NCBI GenBank assembly: GCA_030615745.1
Contig: JAUWYR010000040.1
Coordinates: 1 to 23,761 of the forward strand
DNA from: Candidatus Zixiibacteriota bacterium
Lineage (GTDB): Bacteria > Zixibacteria > MSB-5A5 > SM23-73-2
DNA: 23,761 nt
Reading direction: 5' to 3'
Below are positions 14,859-23,574 of the stretch, piece after piece; the first letter of the stretch is position 1; each line of letters opens with the position of its first letter. Made by a program: the position numbers and the translations under genes. The notes beneath the pieces are model-generated. The model made no database searches, was not told where the DNA came from, and saw only the letters and a program-made list of their open reading frames with translations.

Positions 14859-16130
14859 TTAATAAATCTTTTTTATCTCCACCCCGGTATAATAATGCTT
14901 TAAGATCTCCTTGTAGGAAAACCCTCTTCTTGCCATCCCAATAGCACCGGTCTGGCACATCCCCACACCATGACCATTCCCTTTCCCTTTTGCTATAACA
15001 GTATCTATCTTTCCTTTTTTGTTTTTTTTCAGCTCCAATTCAAAAAAGGTGCTCGGCAAAATCTGGGTGGAATCAGATGCATCTCTTAAAACCCATCTTA
15101 TATCATCTTTTGAAACATAATAAGTCTCAAATTCAGTTCTGAGACATAACTTTTCAACTCTTTTAGAAGAAGTTCTTTCAATTATCTGTAAATCAATCAG
15201 TTTTCCTATCTTATTTTCTAAAAGATCAAAAAAGTCTTTAAGGGAAAACAAAAGCACTCTCTCCAAATCTTTTATTTTCCACACTCTTTCCCACTCATAT
15301 CTTTTATACCAGCTGCAAAAATCTTTGTCATCTACTTTTTTCAAATAGATCTCCTCAAATTTGCTCCAGACATCTTCTATGTTTTCAGTGCTTCCACCAC
15401 AACAGGCATGATAGTAGGCTTTGATGATATCACCATCTTTGGTTATCACCTCCCCTTTGGTTCTTTCAACAGCGATATTAACCACAAGATCTTCTATCTC
15501 CATTCCAGAATAGAGCTGGTCTATGATCGTTGATTCCAGATGATACTCTTTTTCAGAGTTTCGCTCTGTTTTAAAAAGTGCATAAGTCCGAGATGCTATC
15601 GCCTGTGCCTTTAACGCTTCCAACTCAAAAAGACCTTGATTTCCCATCTCAGCTGGAACGACACCTTTGAGATAATCTTCGATATATACTAAGTTCAAAA
15701 CAAAGATTAAGTTATCTTTTTTACTCAAGTTTACCTCCAGAACTCCACGAAATCCCTTTTTATTCAAATAAAGCCAGAAATTTTCTTTTTGTGGAATAAA
15801 AAAGATTTTATCCAAATTTCTCTGGATTACCCTTCCTTTATTTTGACAAAGAATTAATCCTTCTTCTGAGACTTTGACCATTATGGATGCAGAAGAATAG
15901 AAAAAAACATCCTTTTTATCTTTCGAAACACACTTGATAGAGAATGAGCCTTCTGGACTGATTAAAACTTCATCTTCAGTCTCAAAGATCTTAACCTTAA
16001 GGTATGGTTTTTTGAGCTCTAAAGACAAAGCCTCTTTTTGTTCCCTTACTACTTTTTGACAGGAAAAAAAACCACAAAAAAACAATAAAATAAATGATAT
16101 TGACCGAAAATTTTTTATCAAAAAAGACAT
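14859..16130 (-). CDS. SpoIID/LytB-domain lipoprotein (probable peptidoglycan lytic transglycosylase)
   Basis: 423 residues. A short signal with lipobox FFSC puts lipid on Cys24. SpoIID landmarks are GVVPAEM with the catalytic Glu at 161, ALKAQAIASRTYAL (172-185), AYYHACCGGSTE and the C-terminal block GNGHGVGMCQTGAIGMA followed by YKEILKHYYTGVEI. SpoIID cleaves glycan strands lacking stem peptides, leaving anhydro-MurNAc ends. In a diderm non-sporulating context such proteins probably act in wall turnover. It is the last gene of the operon, with its ATG (GGAAGGA upstream) overlapping the anmK end by 13 bases; AnmK and NagZ act on precisely the kind of fragments such cleavage produces. Confidence 0.9.
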   Translation of the reverse strand: MSFLIKNFRSISFILLFFCGFFSCQKVVREQKEALSLELKKPYLKVKIFETEDEVLISPEGSFSIKCVSKDKKDVFFYSSASIMVKVSEEGLILCQNKGRVIQRNLDKIFFIPQKENFWLYLNKKGFRGVLEVNLSKKDNLIFVLNLVYIEDYLKGVVPAEMGNQGLFELEALKAQAIASRTYALFKTERNSEKEYHLESTIIDQLYSGMEIEDLVVNIAVERTKGEVITKDGDIIKAYYHACCGGSTENIEDVWSKFEEIYLKKVDDKDFCSWYKRYEWERVWKIKDLERVLLFSLKDFFDLLENKIGKLIDLQIIERTSSKRVEKLCLRTEFETYYVSKDDIRWVLRDASDSTQILPSTFFELELKKNKKGKIDTVIAKGKGNGHGVGMCQTGAIGMARRGFSYKEILKHYYTGVEIKKIY

Positions 16131-17329
16131 ATCCTTCCCAAAACGCTCTCTTTTTTCGCACCTGTTACTCTTTTTATATTTCCGGGTTTTCCCTTTATCG
16201 CAAGATAGGCAAATAAGGCAAAGACCAGAGCCTCAACTGAGTCCGGATTGTATCCAAAAACTTCAGAGGTCACCACCTCGATCGGCTCAAATAATTGTTT
16301 AAGCCTTAAAGTAAAGTATCGGTTATGTGCTCCACCCCCGGTGATAATTAATCTTTGAATTTTTTGTTTAGTTTTAACAAACCTCAAAAAACTCTCCCAA
16401 ATCGTCTGAACCACAAGCTCTGATGCAGTCCTGACCAAATCCTCAGGCTTTAAGTGATATTTTTTCCCTAACCTTTCAATTCTTTTTATATATTCTTCAC
16501 CGAACTTTTCCCTGCCTGTGGATTTGGGAGGTCTTTTATTAAAATAACTATCTTTTTTCAAAGAAGCCAAAAGCCTTCCCTCCACCTTGCCTGAAAAGGC
16601 GATTCTGCCATCTTTGTCAAATTTCTTTCTGAAATATTTCTTCACCAAAAAGTCAACTATTATATTTGCTGGACCAGTATCAAAGCCCCAGACATCTTTA
16701 ATCTTTTGAGTTCCTAACAAAATTGTTAAATTAGCAATTCCCCCTAAGTTCAAAACCGCCTGGGGTGTGTTGAGTTTGTTAAAAAGCAAAAAATGAGCAA
16801 AAGGCGAAAGCGGAGCACCCTCCCCACCAGAGGCTATATCTGACCTTCTGAAATCCCCTACTGTTATAACACCGGTTTTTAATGCTATAACAGATGGGTC
16901 TCCTATCTGATAGGTCGCTTTTATCTTTTTACCTAAACAAAAAAAGGGGTCTGAAAGATGCCTTATTGTCTGACCATGAGAACCGATAAGATCGATCTTT
17001 TTCATATCGTAGCCAAGATCTTTTACCAAATTAATTGCAGAACGAGCAAAATGCCTTCCCAAAGCCATATCCAGCCTTAAAATCTCATCTAAATTCTCGT
17101 AAGTTGGATCAGATACCTCCAATATCTTTTTTTGAACATCTTTTGAAAAAGGATAGGTTTTAAATGCCAGCTGTTTCAGTCTTATCCTCTTATCAAAACC
17201 AGAAATCTCAACTAAGCAGGCATCGACCCCATCAGCAGAGGTTCCTGACAAAAGTCCTATCACATTAAGTTTTTTCTTTTTTATAAGGGAGGCTAATTTA
17301 TTCATCTTGGTAAAAATTTTTCTATCCAA
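16118..17329 (-). CDS. anmK: Anhydro-N-acetylmuramic acid kinase
   Basis: 403 residues. ATP-binding GLLSGTSADGVD (25-36), GSHGQTIRH (116-124), the substrate region GDFRRSDIASGGEGAPLSPF (158-177), NLGGIANLT (194-202) and GFDTGPAN with the catalytic Asp217 are all present. The enzyme opens the 1,6-anhydro ring of anhydro-MurNAc and phosphorylates it to MurNAc-6-phosphate in the cytosol, a recycling step. The TTG start at 17329 overlaps the nagZ stop by 8 bases; an ATG at codon 9 is an alternative without a better ribosome-binding site. No MurQ etherase gene is in the window, so the next step must be encoded elsewhere. Confidence 0.95.
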   Translation of the reverse strand: MDRKIFTKMNKLASLIKKKKLNVIGLLSGTSADGVDACLVEISGFDKRIRLKQLAFKTYPFSKDVQKKILEVSDPTYENLDEILRLDMALGRHFARSAINLVKDLGYDMKKIDLIGSHGQTIRHLSDPFFCLGKKIKATYQIGDPSVIALKTGVITVGDFRRSDIASGGEGAPLSPFAHFLLFNKLNTPQAVLNLGGIANLTILLGTQKIKDVWGFDTGPANIIVDFLVKKYFRKKFDKDGRIAFSGKVEGRLLASLKKDSYFNKRPPKSTGREKFGEEYIKRIERLGKKYHLKPEDLVRTASELVVQTIWESFLRFVKTKQKIQRLIITGGGAHNRYFTLRLKQLFEPIEVVTSEVFGYNPDSVEALVFALFAYLAIKGKPGNIKRVTGAKKESVLGRICLF

Positions 17330-18338
17330 ATCTCTTGATGCTTCCGCAAAAAGCTAATCTTTTTTTCTTCTCCAAAATTATTTTCTCAACTCTTTTAGAA
17401 AAAGAAGTCTTATCTATTTTTTCATCAATCAGAAGTTTTTTGAAGTATTCCAACAAAGAATTTTGTTTTTCAAACTCCTCGCACAATAAGATTAAATCAT
17501 GCCCGGCTAAAAATGCTTTATAAAATCCAAAGTTTAACTCAGAGCTTTTCTTAATAGCTCCCATGCCCATATCGTCAGTGAGCACAAGACCATCGAATTC
17601 TAACTTTCCTTTTAAAATATCTGAACAAATCTTTTGCGAGAAAGTAGAGAAATCTTTTGAATCCAGGTTAGGGCAAAAAACATGAGAGGTCATAATAAGC
17701 CTCACTCCGCTTTTTATCGCTTCTTTGAAAGGAAGAAAATCGATCTCCTCGAATCTTTTTTTAGAGTTATCATTTGTTGGAAGTTCTTTATGGGGATCAG
17801 CTTCAATATCACCTATTCCTGGGAAATGTTTGGCACAGGCTAAAACCTTCTCTGAGTGAGTCGCATCTATTGCAATTTTGGAAAAAGAAGCTACTTTATA
17901 AGAATCTGAGCCAAAAGACCTCTCACCTATAACCTCGTTTTTTGGATTGGTCAAAACATCAACCACCGGTGCTAAATTTACGTTTATCCCGAGTTTTTTT
18001 AAATTTCTGGCAGTTTTTTTATAAGCAAAATACAACCCCTCCCTATCCTCTTTTTCACCAAAATACAGGTTAGAGGGGAAAATTGGGAAGTCTTTTGTGA
18101 TGCGGTTTCTCTCTCCTCCCTCCTGGTCTATCATAATAAATGGTGGTATATCTGATAAAGACTTAAGTTCAGAACACAAATCTTTAATCTGAGCAGAAGA
18201 CTCGATATTTCTTGAAAAAAGGATAACACCAACTATTTTATTTTTTTCAAAGAATTTTTTAAAATCAGAAGATAAGCTTTTCCCTTCAAATCCGAAAATA
18301 AAGATCTGACCTAAAAAATTCTTTTTACTTTTTTTCAT
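17322..18338 (-). CDS. nagZ: Beta-N-acetylhexosaminidase, GH3 NagZ type
   Basis: 338 residues from ATG 18338. GH3/NagZ features are VGVILFSRN, IDQEGG, NVNLAPVVDV, AKHFPG with Lys170-His171, the Asp/His acid-base dyad in EADPHKELP (Asp181, His183) and the nucleophile Asp in LVLTDDMGMGAI (about 255). It removes GlcNAc from GlcNAc-anhydro-MurNAc (peptides) in recycling. Two deviations: the usual KHFPGHG reads KHFPGIG, and DQEGGR reads DQEGGER. The catalytic residues are intact, so activity is likely. No signal peptide is seen, so it should be cytosolic. Neither ATG 18338 nor an in-frame TTG at 18353 has a ribosome-binding site; I prefer the ATG. It ends with an 8-base overlap with anmK. Confidence 0.92.
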   Translation of the reverse strand: MKKSKKNFLGQIFIFGFEGKSLSSDFKKFFEKNKIVGVILFSRNIESSAQIKDLCSELKSLSDIPPFIMIDQEGGERNRITKDFPIFPSNLYFGEKEDREGLYFAYKKTARNLKKLGINVNLAPVVDVLTNPKNEVIGERSFGSDSYKVASFSKIAIDATHSEKVLACAKHFPGIGDIEADPHKELPTNDNSKKRFEEIDFLPFKEAIKSGVRLIMTSHVFCPNLDSKDFSTFSQKICSDILKGKLEFDGLVLTDDMGMGAIKKSSELNFGFYKAFLAGHDLILLCEEFEKQNSLLEYFKKLLIDEKIDKTSFSKRVEKIILEKKKRLAFCGSIKRFG

Positions 18339-18360
18339 TGACAAAGAAGGCAAAAAAAAT

Positions 18361-19929
18361 TTACAAAGTGCACACTAAATTTTTACCTTTTCCTTTAGCT
18401 ATATAAAGTGCCTGATCCACTTTTTTTATAAGCTCCTCCTGAGCTTCCGCATCCACCGGATAACTTGCAACACCTAAACTAACAGTTAAAAAAGTCTTGG
18501 TTGAACCAGTCTTATCCTTAAAAGTGGTAGATTCAATCTGATAACGAATCCTTTCTCCAATACGTTTAGCATCAATTTTTGTGGTTTGAGGCAAGATGAC
18601 CACAAATTCCTCTCCCCCATACCGAGATAAAATATCCACCTCCCTTATACAAGAGCTTATAACAGAAGACAAGGTCTTTAACACAAAATTCCCGAAAAGA
18701 TGTCCATAAGAATCGTTACATCTTTTGAACCAGTCAATGTCTATCATCAGAAGAGAAAGAGGTTGATGATAGCGTTTAGCCCTTTTCAATTCACCGGTAA
18801 GTTTTTTTGTAAAATAACGAAAATTGTATATCCCTGTGAGCTCATCTATAATTGTTAACTCCTCTGTCTGTTGGTGAAGCATCGCATTTTCGATCGCCAT
18901 AGCAGCAGAGGAAGCTAAAATCGAGAAGACCCTTTGGTCAGCTTCTTTAAAAGCGCCTATTTTTTTCGACTCGGCATCCAAAACCCCCACCACCTTACCC
19001 CTCGAGATCATGGGAACAGCCATCTCCGATCTTGCATCCTCCAGACCTGGAACATACCTTGGATCTGTTCTCACATCGAAAATCCTTACCCCCTTTCTGC
19101 TCTTAACTACTGAGCCGGTTATGCCAGTTAAGGGAATCTTTTTAGGTGGGTCAAATTTGAATTTCTTCTCCAGCTCGAATTTAGCTTTTAACAAAAGGCA
19201 CTCCTTTTCTTTATCAAAAAGGAGAACTGAAAGGGATTGAAATCCCAATATATCCTTAGCAATCCTCAAGATCTCATCTAAGACCTCTTCTAAGTTATAG
19301 ATTTCGCCTAAAGCCCTGGAGGTCTCGTAAATCGTCTCTATCTGAACCTGAGTCCTCTCGAGTTCCACTGTCCTCTGGTTTAACACATCTAAAGTTTTAA
19401 AGAGCCTTCTCTCTGATACCTTGATGAACTTCGAGGCCATTCCAAAGATTATGGCAAAAAGCCAGAGGAAAGAAACCCTCACCATCAAATCTCCAGCGAA
19501 AATCTCTTTACCCAAAAGCATTATCAAACCTAGGTAAGAAAGGGAGGCAAGAAAGGTTAAAAAAAGACCTCCTCCAAAACCCAAATAGTAGGAGCCAATA
19601 GAAACGCTTAAATAATAGAGCAGATAAAAATTGCTTTGTGCTTTCCCTGTAAAAAATATCAATGCGGTTATAAAAATTATGTCAAAAATGAAATTGAAGA
19701 AGAAAAGTTTCTCTAAAAGAATTTTTCTTTTTCTGGATAGGTAAAAAAACAAACCGAGATGTAAAAGAAAAAAAGAAGCCAATATCCAGGCATAAACTGT
19801 GGTATATTCTTTTGGAGCAAATGCCAGCCAAAAACAGACCCCCAAAAAAATCAAGCCTCTGCCCAAAAGCAATATATTTGTTGGCCAGGACCAAAGCTTA
19901 GATTCGGAATTTTCTGAGTGCACTTTCAT
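18361..19929 (-). CDS. Membrane GAF-GGDEF diguanylate cyclase
   Basis: About 522 residues. Roughly six membrane helices occupy 15-170, followed by a short coiled linker, a GAF domain (about 200-345, ending GVLDAESKKIGAFKEADQRV) and a GGDEF domain (about 355-520). The active-site signature is GGEEF (438-442) and the product-inhibition I-site REVD lies exactly five residues before it, so it should make cyclic di-GMP with feedback control. DELTGIYNFRYF marks the domain start. The GAF and membrane parts imply a small-molecule or membrane-derived signal, unidentified. I chose ATG 19929, which overlaps the cstA stop as TGATG; GTG 19935 is also possible. Co-transcription with cstA and wall-recycling genes links second-messenger output to nutrient scavenging, as inference. 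Confidence 0.92.
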   Translation of the reverse strand: MKVHSENSESKLWSWPTNILLLGRGLIFLGVCFWLAFAPKEYTTVYAWILASFFLLHLGLFFYLSRKRKILLEKLFFFNFIFDIIFITALIFFTGKAQSNFYLLYYLSVSIGSYYLGFGGGLFLTFLASLSYLGLIMLLGKEIFAGDLMVRVSFLWLFAIIFGMASKFIKVSERRLFKTLDVLNQRTVELERTQVQIETIYETSRALGEIYNLEEVLDEILRIAKDILGFQSLSVLLFDKEKECLLLKAKFELEKKFKFDPPKKIPLTGITGSVVKSRKGVRIFDVRTDPRYVPGLEDARSEMAVPMISRGKVVGVLDAESKKIGAFKEADQRVFSILASSAAMAIENAMLHQQTEELTIIDELTGIYNFRYFTKKLTGELKRAKRYHQPLSLLMIDIDWFKRCNDSYGHLFGNFVLKTLSSVISSCIREVDILSRYGGEEFVVILPQTTKIDAKRIGERIRYQIESTTFKDKTGSTKTFLTVSLGVASYPVDAEAQEELIKKVDQALYIAKGKGKNLVCTL

Positions 19930-21713
19930 CACCACTTTTTATTTTTATCGGCAGAAGGATTAAATCCAAAACCACCCATCTTTTTTCTCTTCAGAATCTC
20001 CAAAACTGTCTTTATTGCAAGATAAGTAACTCCTGAGGATAAAACCAAAAGCAAAATATCTGTTGTTATCAAAGTTAAATTTTTCTGGGGTAGATATTTT
20101 TTAAAAAGGAGGATAAAAAGGGATGCGGTAGTGGTCAAAAGCATAAAAACTGCAGGAATAAGTGTAAACCAATTCTTTTTCCCTTTCAGGTAAAGCCATG
20201 TGGACACAGCTATAAGGGTCAATGCGGAAAGGAGCTGATTGGCGGTTCCGAATATCGGCCATAAAGCCACGAATGTGTTGAAATAAGCTAAAAGCCACAT
20301 CAGTGCGCAAGCCAATCCTGAGTTCACCCAGTATATTTTTAAAAGTTTGGGGACTTTCTTGAATATTATGTTCCACAACTCCTCAAAAAGATACCGGTTT
20401 AATCTCACCGCGGTGTCGAGTGTGGTTATGACAAATCCCTCAACCATAAGTATTCCAAATACACAACCTAAAGCCAAGGGAATAGATAATGAGTTCTGCA
20501 AAAGTTTTCCCACAGCTAAGGAGAATGCTAAAATAGGATTGGAAAGACCCGCTTCAGGCCAGACAATCGATTTATATTCGGAAAAAGTGAAAACGCATCC
20601 TATTGCTAAAAGAACAGAGAGTGCTAAGACAGACTCTAAGATCATCCCATTAAATCCGATTTTTTTCGCATCGGTCTCCTTTGAAAGTTGCTTGCAGTCA
20701 GTCCCGGTTGTTACTAAAGCATGAAATCCTGAAATGGCTCCGCATGCTATTGTGATAAAAAGCATGGGCCAGACAAATCCCAAATTTTTTATCCCTTCAG
20801 CCAAATTGAAAGCTGGCATTTTCAAACTCAACCCTCCAAATCCACCAACAAATAAGGAGAAGACCAGACCTAAAATCCCCAAATAGAGTATCTGGACATT
20901 GACGAAATCTCTCGGCTGAAGGATCATCCATACCGGGGCACCAGATGCAAATAAAACATAAAAAGATAAAATGACCATCCAGGTCTCAGGAGAAAGGGTT
21001 ATTGGATGAAGAATCCCAACATAAATTGAGACAAAACAAAGTATAGCGGCAAGTATATATGCTTTGTAAATTTTAACTTTTCTTTTATACAAAAGGTAAC
21101 CTAAAAATGGAGAAAAGAAAGTTATGATAACCACAGACATCGAAGCAATTCCACCGATAATACCTAAGACCTCCCCTTTTTCTGAAACCTCAGTTTGCAA
21201 AAGTGTCTGGTCAGGTGGAAGTCCCAATTTATCCAAAGGCCACATAGAGGTCAAAGAGGTGGCTGTGGCTCTGAGAAATGAGGAGGTCACCAAAACTATC
21301 ATAACAATGGTAAAAAGGATGAAAAGGACAAAACCGACATTACCTAAAGTTTTTCTGGCTATCTCAGCCATAGATTTCCCCCCTTCTCTTATGCTAACAA
21401 AAAGGGAGGTGAAATCGTGAACCGCTCCTATAAAAACACCACCTACAACAACCCAGAGCCAGCCGGGAATAAATCCGTATAATATCCCCATTGTAGGACC
21501 TATAATAGGACCTGCTCCAGCAATACTTGAAAAATGATGCCCGAATAAAATATGAAGCTTGGCTGGAACATAATCCTTTCCATCATATCTCTTTACAGCT
21601 GGAGTAGTTTTTTTCGGATCCTCTCCTAACTTTTTGGCAATATATCTTGAGTAGAAGCGAATGGCTAAACCAAATACCAATAAAGCTGAAAGAAAATAGA
21701 ATAAGATGTTCAT
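19929..21713 (-). CDS. cstA: Carbon starvation protein A, peptide/pyruvate transporter family
   Basis: 594 residues with about 16 hydrophobic helices; shorter than the E. coli protein of about 700 but usual for the short CstA group. Diagnostic stretches are DYVPAKLHILFGHHFSSIAG (47-66), GAGPIIGPTMG, GAVHDFTSLFVSIREGGKS and, later, ALVTTGTDCKQLSKETDAK and TTLDTAVRLNRYLFEE. Members import peptides or pyruvate, and some are induced on carbon limitation. It starts at ATG 21713, 16 bases after the Cys-rich membrane protein gene. A transporter for wall-derived peptides would fit the downstream nagZ/anmK/SpoIID genes, but this is inference. Confidence 0.94.
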   Translation of the reverse strand: MNILFYFLSALLVFGLAIRFYSRYIAKKLGEDPKKTTPAVKRYDGKDYVPAKLHILFGHHFSSIAGAGPIIGPTMGILYGFIPGWLWVVVGGVFIGAVHDFTSLFVSIREGGKSMAEIARKTLGNVGFVLFILFTIVMIVLVTSSFLRATATSLTSMWPLDKLGLPPDQTLLQTEVSEKGEVLGIIGGIASMSVVIITFFSPFLGYLLYKRKVKIYKAYILAAILCFVSIYVGILHPITLSPETWMVILSFYVLFASGAPVWMILQPRDFVNVQILYLGILGLVFSLFVGGFGGLSLKMPAFNLAEGIKNLGFVWPMLFITIACGAISGFHALVTTGTDCKQLSKETDAKKIGFNGMILESVLALSVLLAIGCVFTFSEYKSIVWPEAGLSNPILAFSLAVGKLLQNSLSIPLALGCVFGILMVEGFVITTLDTAVRLNRYLFEELWNIIFKKVPKLLKIYWVNSGLACALMWLLAYFNTFVALWPIFGTANQLLSALTLIAVSTWLYLKGKKNWFTLIPAVFMLLTTTASLFILLFKKYLPQKNLTLITTDILLLVLSSGVTYLAIKTVLEILKRKKMGGFGFNPSADKNKKW

Positions 21714-21729
21714 CGCAAATCCCCTTTTT

Positions 21730-22236
21730 TCACTTAAAAGGAACTTCTGGACAGAAATCTTTAAGGTAGCATCTTTTGCAGCAAGCCCATCTTAAAAATA
21801 GCTTGCTCAAAAACCAGAGTAAAATGAAGGCACAAAACAAAATTAAATACTTGAGATTTCTTTTAATCAAAAGTTCAAAAAAAACTAAAGCTCCGGGTAA
21901 CATCCATAAAGGATAGGTTAAGATATAAAAGGGAGATTTTTTCACGTAGTCGCGCTCATCTTTTTTCTCAAAAAGACAAGCGGAGACTTTTCTCCACAAA
22001 GTATTGCAGAATCTTCCATAATAGAAGCAGTGAACACATCTGGATAAAGGTAAAACCAGAGTTAAACAAAAAATACCATAAAGAACCCAAAGGTAAGCGA
22101 AAACTTCTTTAAAATCTAAAAGGATATAAAGACCGAGTATAAAAAAAGAGAAAAGAAAAATCAAGCGTAGAAAATTTATAAACCAAGGATAGTTCTTATA
22201 ATAAAAAAAGCTCTGTTCTTTGTTTTCTCGATCCAT
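21730..22236 (-). CDS. Cysteine-rich four-helix membrane protein, unrecognised
   Basis: 168 residues from ATG 22236 (a TTG at 22254 would add six). Four hydrophobic helices fall at about 23-41, 45-64, 104-124 and 128-148. Conserved-looking cysteines cluster next to membrane edges: CVHCFYYGRFC (67-77) after helix 2, and CCKRCYLKDFC (152-162) at the C-terminus. Two such clusters could bind a metal or iron-sulfur centre, or form a redox pair. I do not recognise the family. The gene directly precedes cstA with a 16-base gap, so it is probably co-expressed and may be an accessory to transport. Neither start has a good ribosome-binding site. Confidence 0.75.
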   Translation of the reverse strand: MDRENKEQSFFYYKNYPWFINFLRLIFLFSFFILGLYILLDFKEVFAYLWVLYGIFCLTLVLPLSRCVHCFYYGRFCNTLWRKVSACLFEKKDERDYVKKSPFYILTYPLWMLPGALVFFELLIKRNLKYLILFCAFILLWFLSKLFLRWACCKRCYLKDFCPEVPFK

Positions 22237-22247
22237 TCGAAATTTTA

Positions 22248-22275
22248 TTGTCAAAGCCTTTAATTTTTTTATATT
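22248..22275 (+). promoter_or_regulatory. Candidate promoter for the bactofilin-like gene
   Basis: TTGTCA (22248-22253) and TATATT (22270-22275) are separated by 16 bases in the short divergent region, about 70 bp before the GTG start. It is read by eye from AT-rich sequence and so is tentative. Confidence 0.3.
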
Positions 22276-22342
22276 AATAAAAATTTAATTCGAAACCAAG
22301 AGAAAAATTTAAACGTAATCTAAAATAGAAAAAGGAGGAAAT

Positions 22343-23476
22343 GTGGATAAGAAATTAATCTTTTTTATCGCACTAAGTTTATTTCTTTTTTTATTGGTAA
22401 GTGGACTCTCTTTTGCAACTGAATTTAAATCTGGTAGGAATATCTTCGTCCGTCAGACAAAAACAATCGAAGATGACTTAATCATAGCTGCAAATAATGT
22501 AAGAATCGGTGGAGTGGTGCAGGGGGATGTCATTTTTGGTTCCCGTTCCTTAGTCCATAATGGAAAAATCACCGGGAGCTTAAATGGTGCCTGCCAGAAT
22601 GTGCGCATATTAGGTGAGGTTAGGGGGAGTGTAAGAGCGTTCTGCCAGAACAACAACATAGAAGGCACCATAGGAAGAAATCTGATTAACTTCTCCCAAA
22701 CCCTGAACATAAGGCATAATGGCAAAATCAACGGGGATGTTACTTCTTTTTGCGCGGAGATGACAATAGATGGTGAGGTGGGAAGAAATGTGAAATGTGG
22801 AGCTGGAACTGTGATAATCTCTGGAACGATCCATGGAGACGTTGACCTTGAGGCTGATGAGATCTCCATTATGCCCACTGCCAAAATATTAGGGAATCTC
22901 AAATATAAGAGCCGAGAAGAAGCAAGGGTCGAACAAGGCGCCCAGATCGCAGGAGAGGTAGAATGGATTAAATTAGAGCCTAAGGAGAAAGAGAAAAAAG
23001 GATTTCTCACCACAAAAAATATAATAATTAAGCTTCTCTTTTTGTTAGCTGCTATTGTTACTGGTTTGATCTTGTTAGGTATCTCCAAGAATTTTGTAAG
23101 GGGAGCTAAAAGGGCGGTAACTGAATCTTTTCTAAAATCTTTAGGTTTGGGCTTTATCTGCTTAATCTGCATTCCCATAGCAGTTGTGATTTTATTGATA
23201 ACGGTTATAGGAATTCCCGTAGCAATAATTAGTTTATTCGTCTATCTGATTTTATTCTATATTGCCAAAATCTTTGTTGGAATTGCTTTTGGGGAAAAGA
23301 TTTTGACCGGATTTAAAAAGGGCAAAGAGGCGCCTTTAGGCTGGTCCCTGGTAGTTGGTCTTATAATAATAAACATTTTGACCTCAATCCCTTATTTAGG
23401 CTGGATTGTTTATCTTGCAGTACTTTTCATCGGTTTCGGAGCCGCCCTTTTAGCTCGAAAGCATCTATTGGCCTAA
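22343..23476 (+). CDS. Exported bactofilin-like protein with C-terminal membrane domain
   Basis: 377 residues. Residues 1-25 form a signal peptide ending GLSFA. Residues about 30-205 are a right-handed beta-helix of short repeats with the G-x-I-x-G-D/S-V pattern (GGVVQGDV, NGKITGSL, GEVRGSV, EGTIGRN, NGKINGDV, DGEVGRN, SGTIHGDV), as in polymer-forming bactofilins. A charged linker (KLEPKEKEKK) leads to about four or five membrane helices from 228 to the end. Cytosolic bactofilins form scaffolds; the signal peptide here puts the helix domain outside the cytoplasm, anchored by the C-terminus. The GTG start is set by AAAGGAGG 6-7 bases upstream; an ATG two bases earlier is in another frame. It is divergent from the cstA operon. 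Confidence 0.88.
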   Translation: MDKKLIFFIALSLFLFLLVSGLSFATEFKSGRNIFVRQTKTIEDDLIIAANNVRIGGVVQGDVIFGSRSLVHNGKITGSLNGACQNVRILGEVRGSVRAFCQNNNIEGTIGRNLINFSQTLNIRHNGKINGDVTSFCAEMTIDGEVGRNVKCGAGTVIISGTIHGDVDLEADEISIMPTAKILGNLKYKSREEARVEQGAQIAGEVEWIKLEPKEKEKKGFLTTKNIIIKLLFLLAAIVTGLILLGISKNFVRGAKRAVTESFLKSLGLGFICLICIPIAVVILLITVIGIPVAIISLFVYLILFYIAKIFVGIAFGEKILTGFKKGKEAPLGWSLVVGLIIINILTSIPYLGWIVYLAVLFIGFGAALLARKHLLA

Positions 23477-23487
23477 TTCTTTGGAGT

Positions 23488-23524
23488 GTCAACCTTCAGG
23501 TTGACTTCAAGGCTAAAGCCTTGA
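23488..23524 (+). repeat. Twin stem-loops after the bactofilin-like gene
   Basis: Two adjacent hairpins, GTCAACC-TTCA-GGTTGAC (23488-23505) and TCAAGGC-TAAA-GCCTTGA (23507-23524), each with a perfect 7-bp stem and 4-base loop. They start 11 bases after the stop codon. No T-run follows, so they may protect the mRNA 3' end or be a dispersed palindromic repeat rather than a classical terminator. Confidence 0.65.
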
Positions 23525-23574
23525 GTTACGACTACTATTGCCAGTGTAGTGTCTCACAAATAGCTTTACTATCC

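Noticed and set aside
22453-23178. 241-codon frame antisense to the bactofilin-like gene
   Set aside because: Shadow of the repeat-rich coding strand; no protein features or ribosome-binding site.
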